Positions 26,922 through 34,998 of a stretch of 64,000 nt of DNA are shown in pieces. A program made the position numbers and the translations under genes. The notes under the pieces were generated by a model, which saw only the letters and a program-made list of their open reading frames with translations, did not search any database and was not told where the DNA came from. The first letter of the stretch is position 1. Each line of letters begins with the position of its first letter. Origin of the DNA: Pseudomonas baltica (GTDB lineage Bacteria; Pseudomonadota; Gammaproteobacteria; Pseudomonadales; Pseudomonadaceae); NCBI RefSeq assembly GCF_031880315.1, contig NZ_CP134771.1, positions 3,746,501-3,810,500 on the forward strand, in the 5' to 3' direction.

Positions 26922-27374
26922 TCAACGCAACAAACCGAGGACGGCGGCCCACTGCTCGGGTGTAACCGCCATCACCGACAGGCGGCTGCCTTTTTGCACC
27001 AGGGCCAGCTCCGCCAGTGCGCTCTGCAATTTCAGGGTGCCGAGGGCGATGACCTTGGGGAAGGTCTGGACGTGGCCGACATCGATCGCGCTCCACGGGT
27101 TTTTCTCCGGGCTGGCTTTAGGGTCGTGATAGTGGCTTGCTGGGTCCAGCGCCGTCGGGTCGGGGTACGCCTCGCTGTCGATGCGGGCGACGCCGGCAAT
27201 TCCGGGTTCGGGGCAGCTTGAGTGGTAGAAGAAGAACTGATCGCCGGCGGCCATGCTGCGGATGAAGTTGCGCGCCTGGTAGTTGCGTACGCCATCCCAG
27301 CGGGCATGGCCCAGGCGCTCAAGATCGGTGATGGAGAGCTCGTCGGGCTCGGATTTCATCAGCCAGTAGGCCAT
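26922..27374 (-). CDS. EVE domain protein
   Basis: 150 residues starting MAYWLMKSEPDELSITDL and containing WDGVRNYQARNFIRSM and GDQFFFYHSSCPEPGIAGVARI, the standard EVE sequence (a PUA-like fold thought to recognise modified bases in RNA or DNA). The cellular role is not established. It is convergent with the FliL-like gene, 6 bases apart. RBS GAGGAA lies before the ATG. Confidence 0.93.
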   Translation of the reverse strand: MAYWLMKSEPDELSITDLERLGHARWDGVRNYQARNFIRSMAAGDQFFFYHSSCPEPGIAGVARIDSEAYPDPTALDPASHYHDPKASPEKNPWSAIDVGHVQTFPKVIALGTLKLQSALAELALVQKGSRLSVMAVTPEQWAAVLGLLR

Positions 27375-27570
27375 GACAGTTCCTCGAAATGTTCGTCTCA
27401 GATCATTATTACAGGATTACAATTTACCGACAGCCGGTATCGCGCCACCATTTGCGCGATGAGGCGGGTTGTCGCAGAATGCGCCAACTTTTGATTCAGA
27501 CACTGCCGTCCGGCCATTGACTACTACATCCGGCGACAGGATTTTTCATATTCATTTTTGGGGGTTGTAG

Positions 27571-27711
27571 ATGCGTCGCAAGCCGGATTTGTTGTGGGTG
27601 TTGGTTGCGTTGTTGGGTCTGGGTATCGTGACTACCGGTTATGCGCAGAGTTTCTGGGATCGCAAGGCCGATGAGCCGGCGCCTGTGGTTGCACCCTTGC
27701 AGCATCGCTGA
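27571..27711 (+). CDS. Small conserved membrane protein (46 aa)
   Basis: 46 codons from ATG 27571. It has a basic start (MRRKPD), one hydrophobic segment (LLWVLVALLGLGIVTTGYA) and a short tail rich in Pro, Ala and charged residues. GGGGGT lies 6 bases before the ATG. I recall similar short proteins at this locus in other pseudomonads. The function is unknown. A REP pair follows it directly. Confidence 0.72.
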   Translation: MRRKPDLLWVLVALLGLGIVTTGYAQSFWDRKADEPAPVVAPLQHR

Positions 27712-27719
27712 GTCTACCG

Positions 27720-27790
27720 GCCTCTTCGCGGGCAAGCCCCGCTCCCACAGTCGTACACCTGTAGGAGCAAGGCTTGCCCGCGAAGGGGCC
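27720..27790. repeat. Inverted REP pair
   Basis: Arms at 27720-27747 (CTTCGCGGGCAAGCCCCGCT core) and 27763-27790 (complementary) face each other with a 15-base spacer. It lies between the 46-aa gene and the end of the convergent cyclo-ligase gene, so it can serve both 3' ends. Confidence 0.85.
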
Positions 27791-27798
27791 CTTGAAAT

Positions 27799-28410
27799 CT
27801 ACCCCTTCTGCGCCAGATACCATCCCTTGTCTGTCAGCGTACCCTGCAACGGCACGTCCCAGCTGGCCTGGGATAGCTTCTCCACTTTCTGACATTCGTG
27901 AGCCAGCCCCAACAGCACCGGCTTGTGCCAGGCGCTGCGCCGGCCTCTGTACGCGAGGCTGCGGTCATAGAATCCACCGCCCATGCCCAGGCGTCCGCCG
28001 GCTTCATCGAAGCCCACCAGCGGCAGCAGGACCAAGTCCAGCGCCCACACTTTTCGCTGTTTTGCGCGATCGATGTGCGGCTCTGCGATGCCGAAGCGAT
28101 TAGGGCGCAGTTTTTCCCCCGGCAGCACTCGTTGGAACACCATCCGTGTTCGTGGCCAGTCATTGAGCACCGGCAGATAGGTGTGCTTGCCGCGACGCTG
28201 TGCCGCACGCAATAACAGCCGTGGATCGATTTCGGCGTCGTTGGGCAGATACAAAGATACGTGACGGCTGCGGCGAAACAGTGGGTGCTGGGCTAGTTGG
28301 CGGTACAGATCGAGTGCCGCCCGACGCTGCTGCACAGGCGTCAGGGCGCGGCGTGCATCACGCAATTGGCGACGCAGTTGCACACGCGTAAGGGGCGCGG
28401 AAGAAGTCAT
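27799..28410 (-). CDS. ygfA: 5-formyltetrahydrofolate cyclo-ligase
   Basis: 203 residues from the ATG at 28410 (MTSSAPLTRVQLRRQLRDARRALT). It has the nucleotide-binding GMGGGFYDRSL loop and FQRVLPGEKLRPNRFGIAEP. It converts 5-formyl-THF to 5,10-methenyl-THF using ATP. It lies immediately downstream of the 6S RNA gene on the same strand, the conserved ssrS-ygfA arrangement, and is probably co-transcribed by read-through. Confidence 0.96.
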   Translation of the reverse strand: MTSSAPLTRVQLRRQLRDARRALTPVQQRRAALDLYRQLAQHPLFRRSRHVSLYLPNDAEIDPRLLLRAAQRRGKHTYLPVLNDWPRTRMVFQRVLPGEKLRPNRFGIAEPHIDRAKQRKVWALDLVLLPLVGFDEAGGRLGMGGGFYDRSLAYRGRRSAWHKPVLLGLAHECQKVEKLSQASWDVPLQGTLTDKGWYLAQKG

Positions 28411-28497
28411 CGGGATAAGTGTCCTAAGGCGCAAGGGCTGCGGCAGGCGGACCGGGCAACCCCCGCCGGAGCCAACAAGGGCAGGGGTTTGAAGAAA

Positions 28498-28675
28498 GGT
28501 GCTCCCCGACGAACCGCTGTCGGTGTAGCCCTTGAACCCGAAAGTTCAAGGTGGAGATTACAGGAGGCCTTAAGGCTTTCCGTCGAGCGGACATGCACAC
28601 CGGCCCCACGTGCAACCCCCGTGGTTGTGCGTATCGGCTCAGGGACATGACCGACTGGCAAGCACTCCAGGGAAC
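28498..28675 (-). ncRNA. ssrS: 6S RNA
   Basis: The minus strand shows 6S landmarks in order: GTTCCC (28675-28670) pairing with GGGAGC near the 3' end (28506-28501), CCCTGAGCCGATA (28644-28632), AAGCCTTAA (28578-28570), and the CTTGAAC/GTTCAAG hairpin (28550-28531) followed by GGGCTACA. These match E. coli 6S RNA closely. It lies between zapA and ygfA as in other gammaproteobacteria. It binds sigma-70 RNA polymerase by mimicking an open promoter. The ends are estimated from the closing stem. Confidence 0.95.
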
Positions 28676-28707
28676 GGTTGCCAGTATACCCCAAAGCGAG
28701 CGCGGAA

Positions 28708-29022
28708 TCAGCCCTTGGGTGCGTCGGCATCGCTGGCCAACGCCAGATCGACACGGTCGAGCAGGTCGCGAACCTGCTCGCGAGTCGAGCCGTCGGCGGC
28801 TGCAGGCGCATCCTGGCGGTGCAGCAGATCATGGGTGATATTCAGCGCGGCCATCACCGCAATACGGTCGGCGCCGATGACTTTGCCGCTGCTGCGAATC
28901 TCGCGCATCTTGCCATCCAGGTAGCGCGCCGCGCCCACCAGATTGCTGCGTTCTTCCTGTGGGCAAATGATCGAATACTCTTTGTCGAGGATCTGCACGG
29001 TGACGCTATTGCTTGAACTCAT
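28708..29022 (-). CDS. zapA: Cell division protein ZapA
   Basis: 104 residues: VTVQILDKEYSIICPQEER, then LVGAARYLDGKMREIRSSG and GADRIAVMAALNITHDLL, the ZapA head domain, followed by a short helical tail. It bundles FtsZ filaments at the division ring. The start overlaps the stop of the upstream coiled-coil gene by 4 bases. It is just upstream of 6S RNA, the standard order. Confidence 0.96.
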   Translation of the reverse strand: MSSSNSVTVQILDKEYSIICPQEERSNLVGAARYLDGKMREIRSSGKVIGADRIAVMAALNITHDLLHRQDAPAAADGSTREQVRDLLDRVDLALASDADAPKG

Positions 29023-29228
29023 GAGTCTTGCTCCAGGGCCTTGAGGCGCGAAATCATCGATTCAACCTTGCGCCGGGCGATTTCATTTTTTTCGATCAGA
29101 TGCGCGCGCTCCTCGCGCCAGGATTTTTCCTGAGCTAGTAGGAGTCCGTTTTGCTGTTTTAGTTGCTCGACTCGATCGATCAATCGTTCAAGTCTGTCCA
29201 TCAGGAGGTTCAGGTCGGTTTGTTCCAT
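29019..29228 (-). CDS. Short coiled-coil protein (TIGR02449/ZapB-like)
   Basis: 69 residues, nearly all one amphipathic helix ([26 protein letters not shown] and beyond) with heptad leucines. Its coupling to zapA by a 4-base overlap suggests a division-ring partner analogous to ZapB. It is divergent from ygfB across 163 bases that must hold both promoters. Confidence 0.88.
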   Translation of the reverse strand: MEQTDLNLLMDRLERLIDRVEQLKQQNGLLLAQEKSWREERAHLIEKNEIARRKVESMISRLKALEQDS

Positions 29229-29391
29229 GGGGCTGTTCGATTCGGTCCTGGAGGATGAAATATGGTCCGAATGCGGGTGGACCTGGAGGCTTGTAATAGT
29301 CGGCGGCGGCGTCGATGGTCTTGGCGTGCCTGCCGGTGCTAGGATACAAGGCCTTCATTCTAGACATTGCGCCGCTTGGCGCCTAGTTATC

Positions 29392-29946
29392 ATGCCTATA
29401 CAGAATTCCCCGTATCACGCTTTTGCCGCATTGCTCAACACTGGCGACCATCCGGTATCGCCCGCCGAACTGCATGGCCTGCTGCTCGGCCGCAGTTGCG
29501 GTGGCGCCGGTTTCGACAACGACACCTGGATCGCCGATGCTGCCGACCTGCTGGGTGGCGAGCCCCAGGACAACATCCGCCAGGCGCTGATCGGTCTGCA
29601 AGAGATGGTCAAGGGCGAGCTCACCAGCGACGACATGACCGTGGTGCTGCTGTTGCCGAGTGATGACACGGCCCTCAAGGAGCGCGCCGAGGCCTTGGGC
29701 CAGTGGTGCCAGGGCTTCCTCACCGGCTTCGGTATCGCTGCGGGCGACACTGCTTTGAGCACCGATGCCATGGAAGTGCTGCAGGATCTGACCGCCATCG
29801 CTCAAGTCCAGGATGCCCTCGAGGAATCCGATGACGGCGAGAACGACTACATGGAAGTCATGGAGTACCTGCGCGTCGCGCCATTGCTGCTGTTCACTGA
29901 GCTGAACAAGCCGGCGGCGCCGGTCGCCAAGCCAACGCAGCACTGA
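29392..29946 (+). CDS. ygfB: UPF0149 (YgfB/YecA) family protein
   Basis: 184 residues from the ATG at 29392 ([18 protein letters not shown]). It carries the family signature [16 protein letters not shown] and the second half [11 protein letters not shown]. It has an all-helical fold without a metal-binding SEC-C tail. In P. aeruginosa the homologue upstream of pepP has been linked to ampC and antimicrobial tolerance; the molecular role elsewhere is unknown. First gene of ygfB-pepP-ubiH. Confidence 0.92.
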   Translation: MPIQNSPYHAFAALLNTGDHPVSPAELHGLLLGRSCGGAGFDNDTWIADAADLLGGEPQDNIRQALIGLQEMVKGELTSDDMTVVLLLPSDDTALKERAEALGQWCQGFLTGFGIAAGDTALSTDAMEVLQDLTAIAQVQDALEESDDGENDYMEVMEYLRVAPLLLFTELNKPAAPVAKPTQH

Positions 29947-29989
29947 TCCAGACTTTTCAGCCATTGCCGACAGGGGAATCGCTTCGCCC

Positions 29990-31324
29990 ATGATCCATAT
30001 CCCGAAGTCCGAATACGCCCGGCGCCGCAAGGCGCTGATGGCGCAGATGGAGCCCAACAGTATCGCCATTCTGCCCGCTGCGGCGGTGGCGATCCGTAAC
30101 CGTGATGTCGAGCATGTGTACCGCCAGGACAGCGATTTTCAGTACCTGAGCGGCTTCCCCGAGCCCGAGGCCGTGGTGGCCCTGATCCCCGGCCGCGAGC
30201 ATGGCGAGTACGTGCTGTTCTGCCGCGAGCGTAACCCCGAGCGCGAGCTGTGGGACGGCCTGCGCGCTGGCCAGGAAGGGGCGATTCGCGATTTTGGCGC
30301 CGATGATGCGTTCCCTATCGCCGATATCGATGAAATCCTCCCGGGCCTGATCGAGGGCCGCAATCGCGTTTACAGCGCCATGGGCAGCAACGCCGAGTTC
30401 GATCGCCATCTCATGGAGTGGATCAACACCATCCGCGCCAAGGCCAAGATGGGTTCGTTGCCACCCAAGGAATTCGTCGCCCTCGACCATCTGCTGCACG
30501 ACATGCGTCTGTACAAGTCGGCGGCCGAGCTCAAGGTCATGCGCGAGGCCGCGGCCATTTCCTGCCGCGCTCATATCCGTGCGATGCAGGCGTGCCGGGC
30601 GGGGCTGCATGAGTTCAGCCTCGAAGCCGAGCTGGAATACGAATTCCGCAAAGGCGGTGCGCGCATGCCGGCCTATGGCTCCATCGTCGCGGCCGGCCGT
30701 AACGCCTGCATCCTTCACTATCAGGAGAATGCAGCGGTGCTGAAGGATGGTGACCTGGTGCTGATAGACGCGGGCTGCGAGATCGATTGCTACGCCAGCG
30801 ACATCACCCGCACCTTCCCGGTCAGCGGGCGGTTTTCTGTCGAGCAGCGGGCGATCTATGAACTGGTGCTCAAATCCCAGGAAGCCGCTTTTGCCGCCAT
30901 CGGCCCGGACAAACACTGGAATCAGGCCCACGAGGCCACTGTGCAGGTGATCACCGCCGGCTTGGTAGAGCTGGGCCTGTTGCAGGGGACAGTGGAGGAA
31001 TTGATCGCCAGCGAAGCCTATCGCGCTTTCTACATGCACCGAGCCGGTCACTGGTTGGGCCTGGATGTGCACGACGTCGGCGAATACAAGGTTGGCGGTG
31101 CCTGGCGGGTGCTGGAGGTCGGCATGACCCTGACGGTCGAGCCGGGCATTTATATTTCGCCGGACAACCTCAATGTTGCAAAAAAATGGCGAGGCATTGG
31201 CGTGCGTATTGAAGACGATGTGGTGGTCACCCGCCATGGCTGCGAGATCCTGACCAATGGCGTGCCCAAGACCGTCGACGAAATCGAGGCCCTGATGGCC
31301 GCCGCCAGAACCCAAGCCGCATGA
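29990..31324 (+). CDS. pepP: Xaa-Pro aminopeptidase (aminopeptidase P)
   Basis: 444 residues. The N-terminal creatinase-like domain is followed by the pita-bread metallopeptidase domain with the five dimetal ligands visible: the two Asp in LIDAGCEIDCYASDITRTFP, His in HRAGHWLGLDVHDVG, Glu in LTVEPGIYI, and Glu in GVRIEDDVVVT. It removes N-terminal residues preceding proline. Its stop overlaps the ubiH start (ATGA), a coupling conserved in gammaproteobacteria. Confidence 0.97.
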   Translation: MIHIPKSEYARRRKALMAQMEPNSIAILPAAAVAIRNRDVEHVYRQDSDFQYLSGFPEPEAVVALIPGREHGEYVLFCRERNPERELWDGLRAGQEGAIRDFGADDAFPIADIDEILPGLIEGRNRVYSAMGSNAEFDRHLMEWINTIRAKAKMGSLPPKEFVALDHLLHDMRLYKSAAELKVMREAAAISCRAHIRAMQACRAGLHEFSLEAELEYEFRKGGARMPAYGSIVAAGRNACILHYQENAAVLKDGDLVLIDAGCEIDCYASDITRTFPVSGRFSVEQRAIYELVLKSQEAAFAAIGPDKHWNQAHEATVQVITAGLVELGLLQGTVEELIASEAYRAFYMHRAGHWLGLDVHDVGEYKVGGAWRVLEVGMTLTVEPGIYISPDNLNVAKKWRGIGVRIEDDVVVTRHGCEILTNGVPKTVDEIEALMAAARTQAA

Positions 31325-32514
31325 GCCGCGTCAACATAGCGATCATCGGCGGTGGCCTGGTGGGCGCCAGCCTGGCCATGGCGTTGCAGGCTGGCGCCAA
31401 GGCGCGTGGCTGGAGCATCAGCCTGATCGAGCGTTTTGCCCCCGGTGACGCTTACCAGCCCAGCTATGACGCGCGCTCTTCGGCGTTGTCGTTCGGTACC
31501 CGGCAGATCTACGACCGCCTGGGTCTTTGGCAAGCAGTCAGTCGCCATGCGCAGCCGATCAAGCAGATTCACGTCTCCGACCGTGGCCGTTTTGGCGTGA
31601 CGCGCTTGAGTGCGATCGAAGAGGGCGTGCCCGCGCTGGGCTATGTGGTGGAGAATGCCTGGCTAGGCACTTGCCTGTGGCAGGGACTCGATCCGGAGGT
31701 GGTCTCCTGGCATTGCCCGCGCGAAGTGCGCACCCTGCAGACCCTGCCCGATGGCTACCAGTTGGTGTTGGATGACGGTACTCGCCTGGAATGCGATCTG
31801 GCGGTGGTGGCGGACGGTGGCCGTTCCGATCTGCGCGAACAACTGGGCATTGGTGTGCGCACTCGGCCCTACGACCAGAGCGCGCTGATCGCCAACATCA
31901 CCCCAGGCGAATCTCACAATGGCGAGGCGTTCGAGCGCTTCACCGACGAAGGCCCGATGGCCCTGCTGCCGCTGCCGGAAAACCGCTGCGCGTTGGTCTG
32001 GACCCGTCAGGGCATGGACGCGCAGCGGCTGGCCGAGTTGGACGACAGGCACTTCTTGCAGGAGCTGCAAGGGGTCTTTGGCTATCGACTGGGCGCCTTG
32101 CTCAAGGTTGGCGCGCGGCAGCTGTATCCGCTGTCGCTGATCGAATCCGAAGAGCAGGTGCGCCCGCACTTGGCGGTGCTTGGCAATGCCGCGCACAGCC
32201 TGCATCCGATTGCCGGCCAAGGCTTCAATCTTTCGCTGCGTGACGTGCAGGCGCTGGCCGAGGCGCTGTTGGCCAGCCCCGAGCTCCCGGGCGACTTCGC
32301 GACTTTGCAGGGCTATCGTGAGCGTCAGCGTCAGGATCAACAATTGACGGTCGGTTTTTCCGATCAGGTCACGCGTTTGTTTGCCACGCCGCAGCCGCTG
32401 GTGGCGGCGGGGCGCAACCTCGGGCTGCTGGGGCTCGACCTGCTGCCGCCGGCCAAGCGCTGGTTCGCGCGGCAGGCCATGGGCCTGGGTACCCGTCCGG
32501 ATCCTCGCCCCTGA
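31321..32514 (+). CDS. ubiH: UbiH, 2-octaprenyl-6-methoxyphenyl hydroxylase
   Basis: 397 residues of the class A flavin monooxygenase fold: FAD dinucleotide motif IIGGGLVGASLAMAL, the DG motif in VVADGGRSDLREQLG, and the GD-like GNAAHSLHPIAGQGFNLSLRD. It hydroxylates the ubiquinone ring (C1 position). It is translationally coupled to pepP and followed by a second paralogous hydroxylase. Confidence 0.95.
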   Translation: MSRVNIAIIGGGLVGASLAMALQAGAKARGWSISLIERFAPGDAYQPSYDARSSALSFGTRQIYDRLGLWQAVSRHAQPIKQIHVSDRGRFGVTRLSAIEEGVPALGYVVENAWLGTCLWQGLDPEVVSWHCPREVRTLQTLPDGYQLVLDDGTRLECDLAVVADGGRSDLREQLGIGVRTRPYDQSALIANITPGESHNGEAFERFTDEGPMALLPLPENRCALVWTRQGMDAQRLAELDDRHFLQELQGVFGYRLGALLKVGARQLYPLSLIESEEQVRPHLAVLGNAAHSLHPIAGQGFNLSLRDVQALAEALLASPELPGDFATLQGYRERQRQDQQLTVGFSDQVTRLFATPQPLVAAGRNLGLLGLDLLPPAKRWFARQAMGLGTRPDPRP

Positions 32515-32538
32515 TGCCGGTTATTCTCTCTCCCATTC

Positions 32539-32557
32539 GGCGACCCGTGCGGTCGCC
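32539..32557 (+). other. Hairpin between ubiH and ubiI
   Basis: GGCGACC-CGTGC-GGTCGCC is a perfect 7-bp stem with a 5-base loop, 25 bases after the ubiH stop and 20 bases before the ubiI start. There is no T-run. It may stabilise the upstream message or tune ubiI expression. Confidence 0.45.
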
Positions 32558-32577
32558 CGTCAAACAGGCTTGACCCC

Positions 32578-33798
32578 ATGGAAACGCGCGCGGATGTGCT
32601 GATAGTCGGAGCCGGCATGGTGGGCAGTGCCCTCGCCTTGGCCCTGCAGAACAGCGGTCTGGAGATTCTTCTGCTCGATGGCGGGCCGCTGACGGTCAAG
32701 CCGTTTGCCGTCGATGGGCCCTTTGAACCGCGGGTCAGTGCGCTGTCGGTCGCCAGTCAACGCATCCTCGAGCGTGTTGGCGCGTGGGAGGGCGTCCGGC
32801 AACGGCGCGCCAGTCCCTACACCGACATGCATGTCTGGGACGGCAGCGGCACGGGGCTGGTGCACTTCTCGGCGTCCAGCGTCCACGCCGAGCATCTGGG
32901 GCATATCGTCGAAAACCGCGTGGTTCAGGATGCCCTGCTCGAATGCCTGCATGACAGCGACATCGGCTTGCTGGCCAATGCGCGTCTTGAACAGTTGCGC
33001 CACTCCGGGGATGACTGGCTGTTGACCCTGGCCGATGGTCGCCAGTTGCGCTCGCCGCTGGTGATCGCCGCCGATGGCGCGCACTCGGCTGTGCGGCGCC
33101 TTGCCGGTTGTGAAACTCGCGAGTGGGATTATCTGCACCACGCCATCGTCACCAGCGTGCGCTGCGACAAGCCCCACGCCAATACCGCCTGGCAGCGCTT
33201 CACCGATGACGGCCCGCTGGCCTTCCTGCCGTTGCAGCGCGGTGATGAACACTGGTGTTCGATCGTCTGGTCGATCACCCCGGTGGAAGCCGAGCGGATG
33301 ATGGCGTTGAACGATGATGCCTTTTGCCGCGCGCTGGAGCGGGCCTTCGAGGGTTGCCTGGGCACCGTGCTGGCGGCAGATCCGCGCCTGTGCGTACCGT
33401 TGCGCCAGCGCCACGCCAAGCGCTATGTCGACAATGGCCTGGCCTTGATCGGCGATGCCGCACACACCATTCACCCGCTGGCCGGGCAGGGCGTCAACCT
33501 GGGATTTCTCGACGCTGCGGTGCTGGCGGAAGAGCTGCTGGCCGCGGTGCAGCGGGGTGAGCGCTTGGCCGACATGCGCGTGCTGAGCCGTTATGAGCGT
33601 CGGCGCATGCCGCACAATCTGGCGCTGATGGCAGCGATGGAAGGCTTCGAGCGGTTGTTCCAGGCTGATCGGCTGCCGTTGCGCTGGTTGCGCAACACGG
33701 GCCTCAAACTGGTCGACCAGAGCGCCCAGGCCAAGGCGCTGTTCGTGCGACAGGCGCTGGGGTTGAGCGGCGACCTGCCGGCGTTGGCGCGTCCCTGA
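32578..33798 (+). CDS. ubiI: UbiI/VisC-type ubiquinone hydroxylase
   Basis: 406 residues, paralogous to UbiH: VLIVGAGMVGSALALALQ, IAADGAHSAVRRLAG, GDAAHTIHPLAGQGVNLGFLD and the TRLF-like end. The gene at this position in P. aeruginosa acts as UbiI, the C5 hydroxylase; UbiF cannot be excluded from sequence alone. No strong Shine-Dalgarno precedes the ATG. Confidence 0.9.
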   Translation: METRADVLIVGAGMVGSALALALQNSGLEILLLDGGPLTVKPFAVDGPFEPRVSALSVASQRILERVGAWEGVRQRRASPYTDMHVWDGSGTGLVHFSASSVHAEHLGHIVENRVVQDALLECLHDSDIGLLANARLEQLRHSGDDWLLTLADGRQLRSPLVIAADGAHSAVRRLAGCETREWDYLHHAIVTSVRCDKPHANTAWQRFTDDGPLAFLPLQRGDEHWCSIVWSITPVEAERMMALNDDAFCRALERAFEGCLGTVLAADPRLCVPLRQRHAKRYVDNGLALIGDAAHTIHPLAGQGVNLGFLDAAVLAEELLAAVQRGERLADMRVLSRYERRRMPHNLALMAAMEGFERLFQADRLPLRWLRNTGLKLVDQSAQAKALFVRQALGLSGDLPALARP

Positions 33799-33840
33799 AA
33801 CATCTGGTAACTGCACGGCCGAGAGTTTGATTGTGATGCT

Positions 33841-33861
33841 AAATGGGATTCACTACCATTT
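33841..33861. promoter_or_regulatory. Inverted repeat before the ferric-iron ABC operon
   Basis: AAATGG (33841-33846) and CCATTT (33856-33861) form an inverted repeat with a 9-base spacer, 30 bases before the binding-protein start. It does not match the Fur consensus convincingly. Confidence 0.35.
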
Positions 33862-33890
33862 CGCCTCATTTTCAAGCTGAGGCACTTCCC

Positions 33891-34889
33891 ATGGCGTGCA
33901 AGCGATTCCTGGCCGCGCTGGCATTGACCCTGTTCGGCAGTCACGCTGTGGCGGCGGACGAAGTGGTGGTGTATTCGTCACGCATCGACGAACTGATCAA
34001 ACCGGTGTTCGACGCCTATACCGCGCAGACCGGCGTCAAGGTCAAGTTCATCACCGACAAGGAAGCCCCGCTGATGCAGCGCATCAAGGCCGAGGGCAGC
34101 AATGCCACCGCCGATCTGCTGCTCACAGTCGATGCCGGCAACCTCTGGCAAGCCGAGCAGATGGGCATTTTGCAGCCCATCGAGTCGCCGATCATCGATG
34201 CCAATATCCCCGCACAATATCGCTCGTCCGGCCACGCCTGGACGGGCTTGAGCCTGCGCGCGCGGACCATTGCATACGCAACCGCTCGGGTAAAGCCGGC
34301 GGAGCTTTCCACCTATGAAGCCCTGGCGGACAAAGAGTGGGAAGGGCGTTTGTGCCTGCGCACCGCCAAGAAGGTCTACAACCAGTCGTTGACCGCCACC
34401 TTGATTGAAACTCACGGCAGCGAGCAGACCGAGCGGATCCTCAAGGGCTGGGTCAACAACCTGTCCACCGATGTTTTTTCCGACGACATTGCCGTGCTCC
34501 AGGCCATCGCTGCCGGGCAGTGCGACGTAGGTATCGTCAACACTTACTACTACGGGCGTATGCACAAGCAGGACCCTGCATTGCCGGTCAAGCTGTTCTG
34601 GCCCAATCAGGATGATCGTGGCGTGCACGTCAACTTGTCAGGTATCGGCCTGACCCGACATGCACCGCATCCGGCAGCCGCCAAGGCGTTGGTGGAGTGG
34701 ATGACTGGAGCCGATGCGCAGCGTATTTTCGCGGATACCAATCAGGAGTTTCCAGCCAATCCGAGCGTCGCGCCGTCTGCGGAGGTGGCCAGTTGGGGCG
34801 CGTTCAAAGCCGACACGCTACCGGTGGAAGTGGCAGGCAAACGCCAGGCCGAGGCGATTCGCCTGATGGATCGGGTGGGCTGGAATTGA
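33891..34889 (+). CDS. Ferric-iron ABC transporter substrate-binding protein (FbpA type)
   Basis: 332 residues from the ATG at 33891. Signal peptide: [19 protein letters not shown]. Mature protein begins [21 protein letters not shown], as in FbpA/FutA. The iron-binding tyrosine pair appears in [12 protein letters not shown], and [10 protein letters not shown] occurs near the end. It binds Fe(III) in the periplasm for the permease that follows. GAGG precedes the ATG by 8 bases; the longer upstream frame would destroy the signal peptide. Confidence 0.93.
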   Translation: MACKRFLAALALTLFGSHAVAADEVVVYSSRIDELIKPVFDAYTAQTGVKVKFITDKEAPLMQRIKAEGSNATADLLLTVDAGNLWQAEQMGILQPIESPIIDANIPAQYRSSGHAWTGLSLRARTIAYATARVKPAELSTYEALADKEWEGRLCLRTAKKVYNQSLTATLIETHGSEQTERILKGWVNNLSTDVFSDDIAVLQAIAAGQCDVGIVNTYYYGRMHKQDPALPVKLFWPNQDDRGVHVNLSGIGLTRHAPHPAAAKALVEWMTGADAQRIFADTNQEFPANPSVAPSAEVASWGAFKADTLPVEVAGKRQAEAIRLMDRVGWN

Positions 34890-34998
34890 TCCTGCCGTTA
34901 CCAGTAGCAAGGAGGTTTGCCCTCGAATCGGTGTGTCTGGCGCACCTCTGGGCCGGTAATTTTTTTCGGGGGCAAGCTCCCTTGCCGAAAGGATCTGC

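Noticed and set aside
33799..33890. Fur box before the ferric-iron operon
   Set aside because: No stretch matches the 19-bp consensus acceptably; only an unrelated short inverted repeat is present.
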